Positions 1 through 8,696 are shown, counted from the first letter of the stretch. The stretch: 64,000 bases of DNA from Bacillota bacterium (GCA_023386955.1 JAEWIS010000060.1:122717-186716), one strand, 5' to 3'. Notes: a model not told the origin generated them from the letters alone. Numbers and translations are program-made.

Positions 1-988
1 GTGAGCCGGTAATGTTCGGCAGCATATTGCCCGTGAATTGGTCGATGCCGGTTACGGTAAAGGAATTAAACGGCCGGGTCCCCGCCTGGTTGAACACCGC
101 TCCCAGATTATAGGTCAGCTCAACTGTGGCGCCGCTGGCCAGCGTCCCGATATTCCAGCTTAAGGTGGAGGTCAGCGCATTGAAGTTGGCGTTGCCGATG
201 TTGACGGATGTAATCCGGAAGGAATCCACTCTGTCCGGCAGGAAAGGAATGGTGGCGAATACCGAGGAAGCGGCGCTGGAGCCCGTATTCGAGACGGTAA
301 ATCTTCCGTTTAAGCTGGCGATGCTGCCGGAAGGAATGGCGGACGGAGGGTTCACAAGGGACTGGGAGACAGACAGCTGGGCCCGCACGTTGGCTTGATT
401 CAAGGTGACGGGATCGGAAAACGGCAGATAGTCCCGGTTTACCTGATTAGCCAGCGTTGAGGTGAAAAAGAGAAATCGCAGCACGGTATTGGCGTTGATG
501 ACAAGCTGGCTGAAGAAGGTGCCCTGATCCACGAAGTAATCCAGGAAGTAATTTTCCTGACCGCCAAAATTGGAGCCGTCCTGGGTGAGGGTAGCCCGGG
601 CCAGGTCGAAATTGTTCACCGGCCGGGAGAAGTTGTTCCGCTCTGCGGGATCCGTCAGCGGATTGCTGCCCACCGACGTATTCTGGATCAGATTAATCTG
701 GCTGGTGCCTCCGTTCAGCGTGAACATCCATTCGTAGCTGGACGGGTTGTTGTTCAAATCCAGCAGAACCCCCCAGGTTTGGTTCAAAAACCCGGTACGG
801 GATCGGGGATCGCCTCGTAAACGGAAGCGGAAATACACGTTCCTTCCGTCATAGGCGAAATAGGCCGGAGGAAATTGGCTGTTGCCCACGATATCCAGAC
901 TGGCGGGAAAAGCGGGGTCCACATTGGCTGTGGGCGGCTTCCCGCCTACAGTAATGGGGGTAAATTGGACATTGCTCGGGAACGGCAT
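1..988 (-). CDS. Secreted/surface-type beta-rich protein, 3' end beyond window
   Basis: An open frame reads from an ATG at 988 to the left edge without a stop, about 329 codons, so only the N-terminal part is visible. A purine-rich ribosome-binding site (AAAGGGTGAG) lies just upstream. The protein starts MPFPSNVQFTPITVGG and shows no signal peptide. The first 190 residues are rich in Asn, Phe and Tyr (for example NVYFRFRLRGD and GFLNQTWGVLLDLNNN). From about residue 205 a stretch resembles a DUF11-type or similar Ig-like repeat (SLNGRFTVSNTGSSAASSVF, then TLSWNIGTLASGATVELTYN). DUF11 repeats are common in very large surface proteins of Bacillales. The role is unknown. The open frame and codon use make it clearly coding, although the gene is partial. 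Confidence 0.75.
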   Translation of the reverse strand, partial: MPFPSNVQFTPITVGGKPPTANVDPAFPASLDIVGNSQFPPAYFAYDGRNVYFRFRLRGDPRSRTGFLNQTWGVLLDLNNNPSSYEWMFTLNGGTSQINLIQNTSVGSNPLTDPAERNNFSRPVNNFDLARATLTQDGSNFGGQENYFLDYFVDQGTFFSQLVINANTVLRFLFFTSTLANQVNRDYLPFSDPVTLNQANVRAQLSVSQSLVNPPSAIPSGSIASLNGRFTVSNTGSSAASSVFATIPFLPDRVDSFRITSVNIGNANFNALTSTLSWNIGTLASGATVELTYNLGAVFNQAGTRPFNSFTVTGIDQFTGNMLPNITGS

Positions 989-1077
989 GTTCTCACCCTT
1001 TTCGTCATATGCAAACTCCCCACATACTTATGAGCCGGCACATGGGAAAAGAATTCGGCCAACGGATTTTTTGAGAT

Positions 1078-1126
1078 GCCAAAAAACGCCCCGCACCTGC
1101 CTCGAGGACAAGCGGGGGCGTTTGCG
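1078..1126 (-). terminator. Rho-independent terminator of fabV
   Basis: On the minus strand an 11-bp GC-rich stem (AAACGCCCCCGC against GCGGGGCGTTT, one bulge) is followed by a run of T. It lies directly downstream of the fabV stop and separates it from the partial surface-protein gene. Confidence 0.8.
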
Positions 1127-1153
1127 CCCATATAGCTATGCGGTTAATTGGCT

Positions 1154-2332
1154 TTAAAGCTGCACATTCGGATTGACATCCGCCTCATAATCCACGTTGT
1201 CGAAGCCGAAGCCGAAGAGCTGCAGGAAGTCCTGACGGTATCCTTCCAGATCTCCCAGCTCGGGCAAGGTTTCGGTAGTGATGGCCGACCATGCCTTGTT
1301 TACCTCGGCTTGGATGCCCTCGTCCATCTCCCAGTCATCCATACGGATGCGGCCTTCGGCGTCGGTGACAACCTCTCCCCCGGCTCCGTAGATCCGCTCC
1401 ATCATCCGGGCCATCTGTTCGATGCAGCCCTCATGGGTTCCCTGGGCCTTCATTTGTTTGTACAGAAGGGAGATGTACAGGGGAACCACGGGTATAGCCG
1501 AGCTGGCTTGGGTAACCAGCGCCTTATTTACGGAAACATAAGCACGCCCGCCATAAGGAGCAAGCTCCGCTGTGATTTGGCGCGCCGCCACCTCCAGATC
1601 CTCCTTGGCCCGTCCGATGGTTCCTTCCTTATAAATGGCGTGGGTGACCTCCGGTCCGATATAGGAATAGGCGAGTGTAATCACATTGTCGGCCACCAGC
1701 CCTTCTTGGGCCAGCAGCTGCATCCACAGGATCCAGTCCTCTCCGCCCATCACCTTGATGGTTTGCCGGATTTCCTCGTCGCTGGCAGGCTCCATCGTAA
1801 CTTCATTGACCACGCCGTTCTGCACATTCACTGATTTGTTGGAGAACGATTGCCCGATGGGCTTCAGCACAGAGCCGTACACCTCTCCGGTGACAGGATC
1901 GGTTCTGCGGGGGGCGGCAACGCTGTAGACCACCATATCCACCTTGCCCAGCTTCTCCCGGATTAGACGGACAGCCTCTTCCTTAATGGCCTGGGAGAAG
2001 GCATCGCCGTTCAGGCTCTCCGCTACCAGACCCGCTTCACGGGCAGCCTTCTCGAAGGCAGCCGTGTTGTACCAGCCTGCGGTGGCTGTGCGGTCGTCCG
2101 TTGCCGGGCGTTCGAAGAAAAGTCCGATGGTGTCGGCGCCCATACCGAAGGCGGCGGCGATTCGTGACGCCAGGCCATAGCCGGTGGATGCTCCGATGAC
2201 CAGCACTTTTTTGGCTCCTGTCACAGGCTTTCTGGCCTGTACGGCAGCGATTTGGCGCCGCACACTTTCGGCGCAGCCTTCCGGATGGGCGGTGGTGCAG
2301 ATAAAGCCGCGTATTTTCGGTTTAATGATCAT
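1154..2332 (-). CDS. fabV: Trans-2-enoyl-CoA/ACP reductase, FabV family
   Basis: FabV enzymes reduce the trans-2 double bond of enoyl-ACP or enoyl-CoA with NADH, the last step of the fatty-acid elongation cycle, in the cytosol. The 392-aa product has family length and the family start MIIKPKIRGFICTTAHPEGC. It has the NADH-binding Rossmann loop GASTGYG near residue 52 and the catalytic Y-x8-K motif (YKEGTIGRAK) near residues 234-243. The frame is open for 25 codons further upstream, but ATG 2332 matches the conserved family N-terminus and has GGGAGGA about 11 bases ahead. FabV is an alternative to FabI and is typically less sensitive to triclosan, as known for the family. It is a single-gene unit ending at the terminator at 1078-1126. 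Confidence 0.93.
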   Translation of the reverse strand: MIIKPKIRGFICTTAHPEGCAESVRRQIAAVQARKPVTGAKKVLVIGASTGYGLASRIAAAFGMGADTIGLFFERPATDDRTATAGWYNTAAFEKAAREAGLVAESLNGDAFSQAIKEEAVRLIREKLGKVDMVVYSVAAPRRTDPVTGEVYGSVLKPIGQSFSNKSVNVQNGVVNEVTMEPASDEEIRQTIKVMGGEDWILWMQLLAQEGLVADNVITLAYSYIGPEVTHAIYKEGTIGRAKEDLEVAARQITAELAPYGGRAYVSVNKALVTQASSAIPVVPLYISLLYKQMKAQGTHEGCIEQMARMMERIYGAGGEVVTDAEGRIRMDDWEMDEGIQAEVNKAWSAITTETLPELGDLEGYRQDFLQLFGFGFDNVDYEADVNPNVQL

Positions 2333-2449
2333 ATGGCAGGAGTTCCTCCCTGAAATCATGTGGTATTCCTTGTTCTTCATCATATATGTTAACCGGAGGT
2401 TTTTCAAGACCAGGTACTAAAACGAGGTGTTTCATCTTCTGGCTTTGGG

Positions 2450-2498
2450 GGTAAAAAGAAAACAAACCCCGCCGGAGATGAATCACGGCAGGGTTTGC
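2450..2498 (-). terminator. Terminator of the NlpC/P60 gene
   Basis: The inverted repeat CAAACCCCGCC / GGCAGGGTTTG has one mismatch. On the minus strand it is followed by a T-rich tract. It lies just after the hydrolase stop and ahead of fabV. Confidence 0.75.
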
Positions 2499-2521
2499 TA
2501 GAAGGTGTGAGGTAATCAACG

Positions 2522-3007
2522 TTACGCTGCGGGTTCAGAGGTCATCTGGGTATAGAGCTCTTCCCACAGCACGCGACGGGCCGAAACATAGCGTTTCTTG
2601 TAGTAGGATTCATCCAGGCTGCTCTTGGTTACGCCCTCATCACTGGCGGAATGGGCAAACATTCCGTCGCCGATGTAGACACCCACATGCGAAATGCCTT
2701 TACCGCTGGTGTTGAAGAACACCAAATCCCCGGGACGAAGGTCGGATTTAGGGATCCAGTAGCCTTCTTCATTCTGGGAAACGGAGCTGCGGGACAATTC
2801 AAAATTGAATTGGGCGAACAGGTACTGGGTGAAGCCCGAACAATCGAAACCCTTCGTGGAAGTTCCCCCGGATTTGTAAGGGGTTCCAATAAGGGCGTCG
2901 ATCTGCTCGTTCAACGGGGTGGCAGCCGAGGCGGTGCCTGCCGAGAAACTGAGCAGCATGACGGCAGCGACGAGTGCGACAACAGACTTTTTAAAGAATG
3001 AAAACAA
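2522..3007 (-). CDS. Exported NlpC/P60 peptidoglycan endopeptidase
   Basis: NlpC/P60 cysteine peptidases cut peptide stems of peptidoglycan outside the membrane. The 161-aa protein has a signal peptide (positive MFSFFKKS, hydrophobic core, cleavage near TASAA) and then one catalytic domain. The Cys nucleophile is in FDCSGF, the first His in ISHVGVYIGDG and a further His in FAHSAS. There is no SH3 or LysM cell-wall binding domain. Translation starts at a TTG (3007) placed 8-10 bases after AGGAAGGGG; no better ATG exists in frame. The gene is preceded by a c-di-AMP riboswitch, the usual control of this family in Firmicutes, and has its own terminator. Confidence 0.9.
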   Translation of the reverse strand: MFSFFKKSVVALVAAVMLLSFSAGTASAATPLNEQIDALIGTPYKSGGTSTKGFDCSGFTQYLFAQFNFELSRSSVSQNEEGYWIPKSDLRPGDLVFFNTSGKGISHVGVYIGDGMFAHSASDEGVTKSSLDESYYKKRYVSARRVLWEELYTQMTSEPAA

Positions 3008-3017
3008 CAGGTAAACC

Positions 3018-3142
3018 CCTTCCTGGTGCCTGCGAGGTTAGCTGGAGGGTTCGGTTGAAGGTTCCCTATGGTCCCTGTACATCGAGACCAATTCACCCAG
3101 AGTGGTTCCCCCGTTTCCCGTAAACGGGAATTCGGCATGTTA
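3018..3142 (-). promoter_or_regulatory. ydaO/yuaA-type c-di-AMP riboswitch
   Basis: Read on the minus strand, the 5' leader of the NlpC/P60 gene holds the hallmark pieces of the ydaO class in order: CGGGGGAACCA, then GGGTGAAT, AGGGACC, CCGAACCCT, and finally CAGCTAACCTCGCAGGC just before the ribosome-binding site. This riboswitch class binds cyclic di-AMP and usually turns off cell-wall hydrolase and potassium-transport genes. That matches the gene it precedes. Confidence 0.9.
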
Positions 3143-3425
3143 TTTTTTCCAAGTCTAAGTATTCTCCCCGCAGAGCCAAATTCCTCCCCTTCTCTTTAAA
3201 AAAAGATAAGAATTTCTTCAGATGTTCCGGAAAGTTCATTGAATGGACAAAAGAACCAGGTATTTCCAACCAGTTCTTGTCGAACCTGCCGGAAAGTCGC
3301 CGGTTTCCTCTTCCTACAATACGCCAAACTTCCGGTTCACCTGCTTATAGTCCTGTACTTGTTTTATGGATATGTCCCGTGTACTACCATCTATTTGTGA
3401 AAGTCGAAAATTGTTAGATATTGCC
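3143..3425. other. Intergenic stretch without a recognisable gene
   Basis: This is the divergent region between the riboswitch (minus) and the sensor-kinase promoter (plus). It must contain the promoter of the riboswitch transcript, but no convincing -35/-10 pair was found. Short CCGGAAAGT(T/C) pieces recur at two places. There is no supported ORF. Confidence 0.5.
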
Positions 3426-3426
3426 C

Positions 3427-3465
3427 TTGTGAGTTTCTTGTGAGCTTGTTATCGTATGATATAAT
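3427..3465 (+). promoter_or_regulatory. Promoter of sensor kinase operon with 11-bp direct repeats
   Basis: TTGTGAG occurs at 3427-3433 and again at 3438-3444, an 11-bp pitch. TATGAT follows at 3455-3460, 10 bp after the second copy. TATAAT at 3460-3465 with an upstream TGA is a second -10 candidate, with the second repeat serving as -35 at 16 bp. The same layout recurs at 7899-7932. It fits an operator for the SARP-type response regulator encoded in this operon; the link is inferred. Confidence 0.6.
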
Positions 3466-3500
3466 CGGACGGATTTTTTTATTTATAGAGGGGCGTCATC

Positions 3501-6500
3501 ATGAAATCGGCGGGCAAATGGATTGGAATCACCTCAGTTACGGTGGCGTTTATGCTGCTGGTTACGTTGTTATATACAGGGTTAGTGGAGAACAATGGTG
3601 CACCTCCGGCGCAGCAGGGTGTTCTTGACCTGCGGGGAATTGGCCTTCCGGAGCGCGGGATGGCCCAGCTGAGCGGGGAATGGGAGTTTGTTCCGGACAA
3701 GCTGCTGGAGCCGGGAGACCCTATGCTGGGCCAGCCGGGGGAAACCATCTATCTGGAGACCCCCTGGACCTGGCGGGGGAAACATGAGAACGGCGGTGTC
3801 CATGCTAAGGGTTCTGGCACCTACCGGCTTAAGGTGCTGGTGCCTAATGAGGGGGCCATCTACGGCATTAAAATTACCAACATCCGTATGGCCCATAAGC
3901 TCTATATTAACGGAAAGCTGGAGGGCGAAAGCGGAACCCCTGCTTATACGCGGGAGGAGCACCGTCCGGGAAATACGCCTTATACGGTGTTTTTTTCATC
4001 GGATCAAGGCGAAATTGAGATTGTGATTCAGGTTTCTAACCATGTGTTCTTTAATGGGGGAGTTGCCAGACCGATCTTGTTCGGGGCCCAAAAGGATGTG
4101 ATCATTCAGACGGCGCTGAGTCTGGGCGGGGATCTGGCCTGCGTGATGATTTTCACGTTGGTGGGCATCCACCAGCTTCTGCAGTATCTGCCCCGGCGGG
4201 AGGACCGGAGCTACCTGTATTGCGGGCTGTTCTTGGTGCTGATCGCCATTGGGCAGACTATGCAGGACGAGAAAATTGCCCAGCGGCTGCTGCCTGAGAT
4301 TCCCTTTGACTTCATCTATAAGCTTCTGGACATCACGATTATCCTTTCTGCTCTGGTAGCGGTGCTGCTCTTCAGCTCTCTGAACAGCAAGATGATGTCC
4401 AAACGGACACAAACCCTTCTGATCTTGCCACTGGTGATATGCGTTGCCACCATACCGGTTATTCCTTACCATGCTTTTAATGATATCAAGCTTTATGTGA
4501 TGTTTTATCTGGCATTTGTGGAGTTTTATATGGTGCTGGGAATGGCCAGGCTGTATGCCCAGCGGCAGAAGGGAAGCTATGAAAGCAAGGAGCTGCTGCT
4601 GTTTATTGCGGCTGTGGCGTGTCTCTTGATTTATCTGGTGGCGGACTCGCTGGCGAAGGAAAGCATGATGTCCTCGGATTTTATCGGCAAGCTGGGAGCG
4701 CTCATCTTCACGATTCTGATGAACATTCTGCTGGCGTTCCGTTTTGCCCGTACCATGGAGGAAACCAAGAAGCTGACGGGCCAGCTGGAAGCATCCAATC
4801 AGGCCAAGGATGAGTTCCTGATTATGACCTCCCATGAAATCCGCACGCCGCTCAACGCCATTATGAATATTACCTCCCACCTTCTGGACGAGGGGGAGAA
4901 GGCACTCTCCCCCCAGCAGCAGCAGGACCTGTGGCTGGTAAAGGATATCTCCGTCAAGCTGTCGATGCTGATGCAGGACTTAATCGACGTTACACGGCTG
5001 CGTCACGGGGAGATGAAGATGCAGATTACCTCCGTTAACGTCCGGTCGGTGGCGAAGATGGTGCTGGACATTCTGCAGTTTGAGCTGGCCGGCAAAAAAG
5101 TCGTGCTGCAAAATGAAATCTCCGCTGCGCTTTGGGTGCAGGCAGATGAGAACCGCCTCCGTCAGGTGCTGTACAATCTGGTGCATAATGCCATCAAGTA
5201 TACGGTAACGGGAAGTATCACGTTGAGCAGTACGGTAACGGGGGATGCAGCCTTGATCGCCGTAGAGGATACGGGGGCAGGGATTGCACCGGACAAACAG
5301 CGGAGGCTGCTGAAGAAAGAGGATCCCTTCGGTTATGATTTGCCCGCAGAAGGTTACTCCGGAATGGGAGTGGGTCTGTACATCTGCCGCAAGCTGGCTG
5401 AAGGGATGAATGGCTCTCTGGATATCGACTGGTCCGAGCCGGGCAAGGGCACCCGGATGAAGATCGGCCTGCCGGTGGAGCAGGCTGCGGCTTCTTCCGC
5501 GGAGGACGGAAGCGGAGAGTTCCCGCGCCGCCATTCCAATGCCCTCCTGGAGCCATTGGAGGTTCTGGGGGAGTACAAAGAGACCATTCTGATCGTGGAT
5601 GACGAACCCTCTAATATTTATACCTTACTGAATATTCTGCGCCGTTATCCCTACAATCTGCTCTCCGCATTGTCCGCCAAGGAAGCCTTGGCTCAAATTG
5701 CCCGGCATCCGGACATTGATCTGATTATTCTGGATGTGATGATGCCCGAGATGTCCGGAATCGAGCTGTGCCGGATGCTCCGGGAGCAGCATTCGATTCT
5801 GTCGCTGCCTATTCTGTTCGCAACAGCTAAGGACCGCTCCCAGGATGTTGCGTTGGGCTTCGCTGCAGGCGCTAATGATTATGTGACCAAACCCTTCGAG
5901 GGGGAGACCATGCTGGCCCGGATCCAGACGCTGCTGGCGATGAAATCCTCCTTCCAGGAAGCCATCCGCAACGAGCTGGCGTTTCATCAGGCGCAGATCA
6001 AGCCGCATTTTCTGTATAATGCGTTAAGCAGTGTCATCTCATTCTGTTATACCGACGGGGAAAGGGCGGCTTATCTGCTCTCCCGTCTCAGCCAGTATCT
6101 CCGTTATATCCTGGATGTGGACAGCCATGAGCTGCTGGTGCCGTTAAGCCGGGAGCTGGAGCTGATCGAGGCTTATGTGGAGATTGAGCGGGCACGCTTC
6201 GATGACCGGTTCGAGTTTGTCAGCCATGTGGAAAAAGGGCTTGAGGAGTTTCCCATTCCCTCTCTTTGTATTCAGCCTTTCGTGGAAAATGCTATCCGGC
6301 ACGGCTTCTTCGACCAGGACGGCAGAGGGACGGTAAGCTTGACGGTAGAGAAGGACAACGATGGAGTGCGTGTAACCGTTGAGGACGACGGCACCGGCAT
6401 CCCGCAGGAGGTGCTCGTCCGGATTACGGGAGCCGGCAGGCCAGGCGATGGTGTTGGTATCGGGATTCTCAACATCCGGCGCCGCCTGGAATCCATTCCC

Positions 6501-6581
6501 GGCGCCTCCCTGCAGATCGCCTCCGAGCCGGGCAGGGGCACCAGAATCGTCATGAGGCTGCCGCGGGATGAGGAGGAATAA
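3501..6581 (+). CDS. Hybrid sensor histidine kinase, 7TM-DISM input, two kinase modules
   Basis: This 1026-aa membrane sensor relays an outside signal to the response regulator encoded next to it. Order: one membrane segment (about 10-28), an extracellular 7TMR-DISM-type beta domain (about 40-200), seven membrane segments (about 205-415), HisKA with SHEIRTPLN (phospho-His about 445), HATPase with DTGAGIA and GMGVGL, and a receiver with LDVMMPEMSG (phospho-Asp about 745) and Lys in TKP. A second, LytS-type module follows (QIKPHFLYNAL, His about 836) with its own ATPase domain (VENAIRHGF, EDDGTGI, GIGILNIRRRL). Two kinase classes in one chain is unusual but known in Paenibacillus-like bacteria. 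Start ATG 3501 follows GAGGGGCG. The regulator gene begins 24 bp after the stop. The signal is unknown. Confidence 0.9.
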   Translation: MKSAGKWIGITSVTVAFMLLVTLLYTGLVENNGAPPAQQGVLDLRGIGLPERGMAQLSGEWEFVPDKLLEPGDPMLGQPGETIYLETPWTWRGKHENGGVHAKGSGTYRLKVLVPNEGAIYGIKITNIRMAHKLYINGKLEGESGTPAYTREEHRPGNTPYTVFFSSDQGEIEIVIQVSNHVFFNGGVARPILFGAQKDVIIQTALSLGGDLACVMIFTLVGIHQLLQYLPRREDRSYLYCGLFLVLIAIGQTMQDEKIAQRLLPEIPFDFIYKLLDITIILSALVAVLLFSSLNSKMMSKRTQTLLILPLVICVATIPVIPYHAFNDIKLYVMFYLAFVEFYMVLGMARLYAQRQKGSYESKELLLFIAAVACLLIYLVADSLAKESMMSSDFIGKLGALIFTILMNILLAFRFARTMEETKKLTGQLEASNQAKDEFLIMTSHEIRTPLNAIMNITSHLLDEGEKALSPQQQQDLWLVKDISVKLSMLMQDLIDVTRLRHGEMKMQITSVNVRSVAKMVLDILQFELAGKKVVLQNEISAALWVQADENRLRQVLYNLVHNAIKYTVTGSITLSSTVTGDAALIAVEDTGAGIAPDKQRRLLKKEDPFGYDLPAEGYSGMGVGLYICRKLAEGMNGSLDIDWSEPGKGTRMKIGLPVEQAAASSAEDGSGEFPRRHSNALLEPLEVLGEYKETILIVDDEPSNIYTLLNILRRYPYNLLSALSAKEALAQIARHPDIDLIILDVMMPEMSGIELCRMLREQHSILSLPILFATAKDRSQDVALGFAAGANDYVTKPFEGETMLARIQTLLAMKSSFQEAIRNELAFHQAQIKPHFLYNALSSVISFCYTDGERAAYLLSRLSQYLRYILDVDSHELLVPLSRELELIEAYVEIERARFDDRFEFVSHVEKGLEEFPIPSLCIQPFVENAIRHGFFDQDGRGTVSLTVEKDNDGVRVTVEDDGTGIPQEVLVRITGAGRPGDGVGIGILNIRRRLESIPGASLQIASEPGRGTRIVMRLPRDEEE

Positions 6582-6605
6582 AACGTGGGAGAGGGGGAGA
6601 AGGGA

Positions 6606-7769
6606 ATGTTCAGTGTTGTCATTGTGGAGGATGAAAAGCCCATTCTGGAGCTGATGAAGGTGGTTGTGGGCCGCAACCCGCACTGCCGGATTATCGGTGC
6701 CTTTAACAATCCGTTGGAGGCCTTGGAGAAGCTGCCGGAGCTCAAGCCGGACATCGCCTTCCTGGATGTGGAGATGCCCAAGCTGTCCGGAATTGAGCTG
6801 GCCCAGAGGCTGAACGAATGCTGTGAGGGCACACGCATCGTCTTCACCACCGCGTATAAGGAATACGCCCTGGAGGCGTTCCGGGTATTTGCCTTCGATT
6901 ATTTATTGAAGCCGGTGATGACCAGCGCTATCGACCGGATTACCACCCGCCTGCTGAAGGAGGCCGACCGGACGGGAAGTCCGGGCGCATCAGCACCTCC
7001 CGAGCCTGTTCTTAAGGCCTCCATCCATTGCCTGGGCAGCTTCGAGGTGCGGAGTCCCGAGGGTGAATTGGTGCGCTGGCCTACCCGGAAAACGGAGGAG
7101 CTGTTCGCCTATCTGCTGTGCTGGCCCGATCAGGACATCAGCAAGTGGAAGCTGATGGATCTTCTGTGGCCCGAAATGAATGAGGAACGGGCCATTCACA
7201 ATCTGCACAACACCGTGTACCGGCTGAAAAAGCTGATCAAGGAGCAGGACATTGGGATGGATGTGGTGAAAACCGGTGACGGCTATCTGCTGAAAACCCA
7301 GGATACCCGCTATGATCTGCTGGAGTTTCTGCAGGGTATATCCGGGTTGGGCCATAAGAAGCAGGCAGAGCCGGAGCGGCTGGAGGCATTGTTTGCCCTG
7401 TACCGCGGCCCGCTGCTGGGGCACAAGGATTACATGTGGAAGGTCCAGCTGGAGGAAAGCTGCGGTAAACAATACAGAGCCCTTGGCTGCCGGCTGGCCG
7501 AACGGTATATGGCGCAAGGGGAATGGAGCAAGGCCGAGCAGCGGCTCCTGTCATGCCTCTCCTTTTATCCATTGGAGGAGGAGCTTCACCTGCTTCTGAT
7601 GGAGGTCTATGCAGCCGCAGGCAAGCGGGAGCGGATCACCCGGCACTTCAACCTGTTCGAGATGCAGTACCGCAAGGAGATGGGGATGGAGGTCCCCGCG
7701 GAGATCAGTAAAAAAGCGAAGATGTACATGGAAATGTCGAAAATTTCCCAGCCCCGCCAAAAAAAATAA
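6606..7769 (+). CDS. Response regulator with SARP-type (winged helix plus BTAD) output
   Basis: 387 aa. The N-terminal receiver (MFSVVIVEDEKPILELMK, phospho-Asp about 54 in FLDVEMPK, Lys in LLKPV) is followed near residue 135 by an OmpR/SARP-like winged helix (LGSFEVRSPEG, KTEELFAYLLCWPDQDISK, HNTVYRLKKLI). An all-helical bacterial transcriptional activation domain fills the C-terminal 150 residues (LYRGPLLGHKDYMW, LAERYMAQGEWSKAEQ). SARP proteins bind tandem heptamers at 11-bp pitch close to the -10. The frame extends to a GTG at 6585, but ATG 6606 has the ribosome-binding site GAGAAGGGA. It sits 24 bp after its partner kinase and ends at a terminator. Likely targets are its own operon and the protease/giant-protein cluster, inferred from shared operators. 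Confidence 0.9.
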   Translation: MFSVVIVEDEKPILELMKVVVGRNPHCRIIGAFNNPLEALEKLPELKPDIAFLDVEMPKLSGIELAQRLNECCEGTRIVFTTAYKEYALEAFRVFAFDYLLKPVMTSAIDRITTRLLKEADRTGSPGASAPPEPVLKASIHCLGSFEVRSPEGELVRWPTRKTEELFAYLLCWPDQDISKWKLMDLLWPEMNEERAIHNLHNTVYRLKKLIKEQDIGMDVVKTGDGYLLKTQDTRYDLLEFLQGISGLGHKKQAEPERLEALFALYRGPLLGHKDYMWKVQLEESCGKQYRALGCRLAERYMAQGEWSKAEQRLLSCLSFYPLEEELHLLLMEVYAAAGKRERITRHFNLFEMQYRKEMGMEVPAEISKKAKMYMEMSKISQPRQKK

Positions 7770-7780
7770 AAGTAAAAATT

Positions 7781-7814
7781 CACCTTGCGGCCTGAGCGCT
7801 GCAAGGTGTTTTTG
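7781..7814 (+). terminator. Terminator of the two-component operon
   Basis: An 8-bp perfect stem (CACCTTGC / GCAAGGTG) with a 12-base loop is followed by TTTTT. Confidence 0.85.
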
Positions 7815-7896
7815 GCATTTAATAGCTGTTTTCGCGGGTTTTTCCTCGAAAATCGGATGTGAGTCGTAAGAACTAGCCGCTCGAGAGGAAACGGAC

Positions 7897-7932
7897 TTTT
7901 GAGAGAATTTTGAGAGAAGCCTACTCTATAAT
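7897..7932 (+). promoter_or_regulatory. Activator-type promoter of protease/giant-protein cluster
   Basis: The 11-bp unit TTTTGAGAGAA occurs twice head-to-tail (7897-7907, 7908-7918). A perfect -10 TATAAT follows at 7927-7932. The core heptamers TTGAGAG lie at 7899 and 7910, and the second ends 10 bp before the -10. No -35 hexamer is found at 16-18 bp, as expected if a SARP-like activator substitutes for it. The spacing matches the promoter at 3427-3460. Confidence 0.65.
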
Positions 7933-7981
7933 AATAGTTATTCATAGCGACAAAAGTCGCAGAACGGAGAGTGGTGACGAA

Positions 7982-8656
7982 GTGTGGCGAAAGGGCAGCC
8001 TACTGTTTGCAATACTTATGGCCTTGTTGTTGGCGATAAACGGCTTTTCCGTTTCTCAAGCGGATTCCCCTCCCCGTTATCATGCGGAGGAGCTCTATTC
8101 TCATGTAGAGGAGGCTGTTTTCTATGTAAGGGTGCTCCGTGAGGACGGAACGCTGAAGGATGTGGGCACCGGATTTATGATTCGTCCGGACGGCACGGCG
8201 CTGACTGCCTACCATGTGGTGGAGGAAGCAGAGCAGGTGGAATGTGTAATGGATGACCAGTCTACTGTCATAGGCCGGGTAACAGCCCGGAACGAAGCCG
8301 CCGATACGGCAGTATTGAAGCTGGAGCAGCCGGCGGACAATGCCGGAGTACAGCGTACATATCCGTTTATCCCGCTGCGCACGGGGCAGATGAAGCATGG
8401 CGGGAAGGTGTTTGCCATCGGGTTTCCGATGAAGGGAACGAAGATCATCACAGAAGGAATCGTCAATACACCCCGCGCCTCCATCAACGGAAGGGACCGG
8501 CTGCTGGTTTCGGCGGAGTTGGTCAACGGCATGTCCGGCGGTCCGTTATTGGATGAGCACGGCTATGCAGCAGGCATTCTGTCCGGCTCGCTGCGCACCA
8601 TGAGCGGCATTCATTTGGCCGTGAGCGCTGAGGATGCGGCGGGGGTTGTGAAGTAA
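7982..8656 (+). CDS. Exported trypsin-like serine protease
   Basis: This 224-aa protein has a signal peptide (WRKGSLLFAILMALLLAI, cleavage near SVSQA) and a single chymotrypsin-fold domain of the Deg/S1C or glutamyl-endopeptidase type. The triad is visible: His about 78 in TAYHVVE, Asp about 108 in AADTAVLKL and Ser about 185 in NGMSGGPL. There is no PDZ domain, so it is shorter than HtrA/DegP. The frame runs upstream to 7910, but GTG 7982 follows GGAGAGTGGTGAC and starts just before the signal peptide. It is the first gene after the repeat-containing promoter. The next gene follows 40 bp downstream, so both are probably co-transcribed. It may process or shed the giant surface proteins; that is inference from position only. 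Confidence 0.85.
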   Translation: MWRKGSLLFAILMALLLAINGFSVSQADSPPRYHAEELYSHVEEAVFYVRVLREDGTLKDVGTGFMIRPDGTALTAYHVVEEAEQVECVMDDQSTVIGRVTARNEAADTAVLKLEQPADNAGVQRTYPFIPLRTGQMKHGGKVFAIGFPMKGTKIITEGIVNTPRASINGRDRLLVSAELVNGMSGGPLLDEHGYAAGILSGSLRTMSGIHLAVSAEDAAGVVK

Positions 8657-8696
8657 AAGCTTTTATCTATACGAGGTTGCTCTGGGAGGATACATA

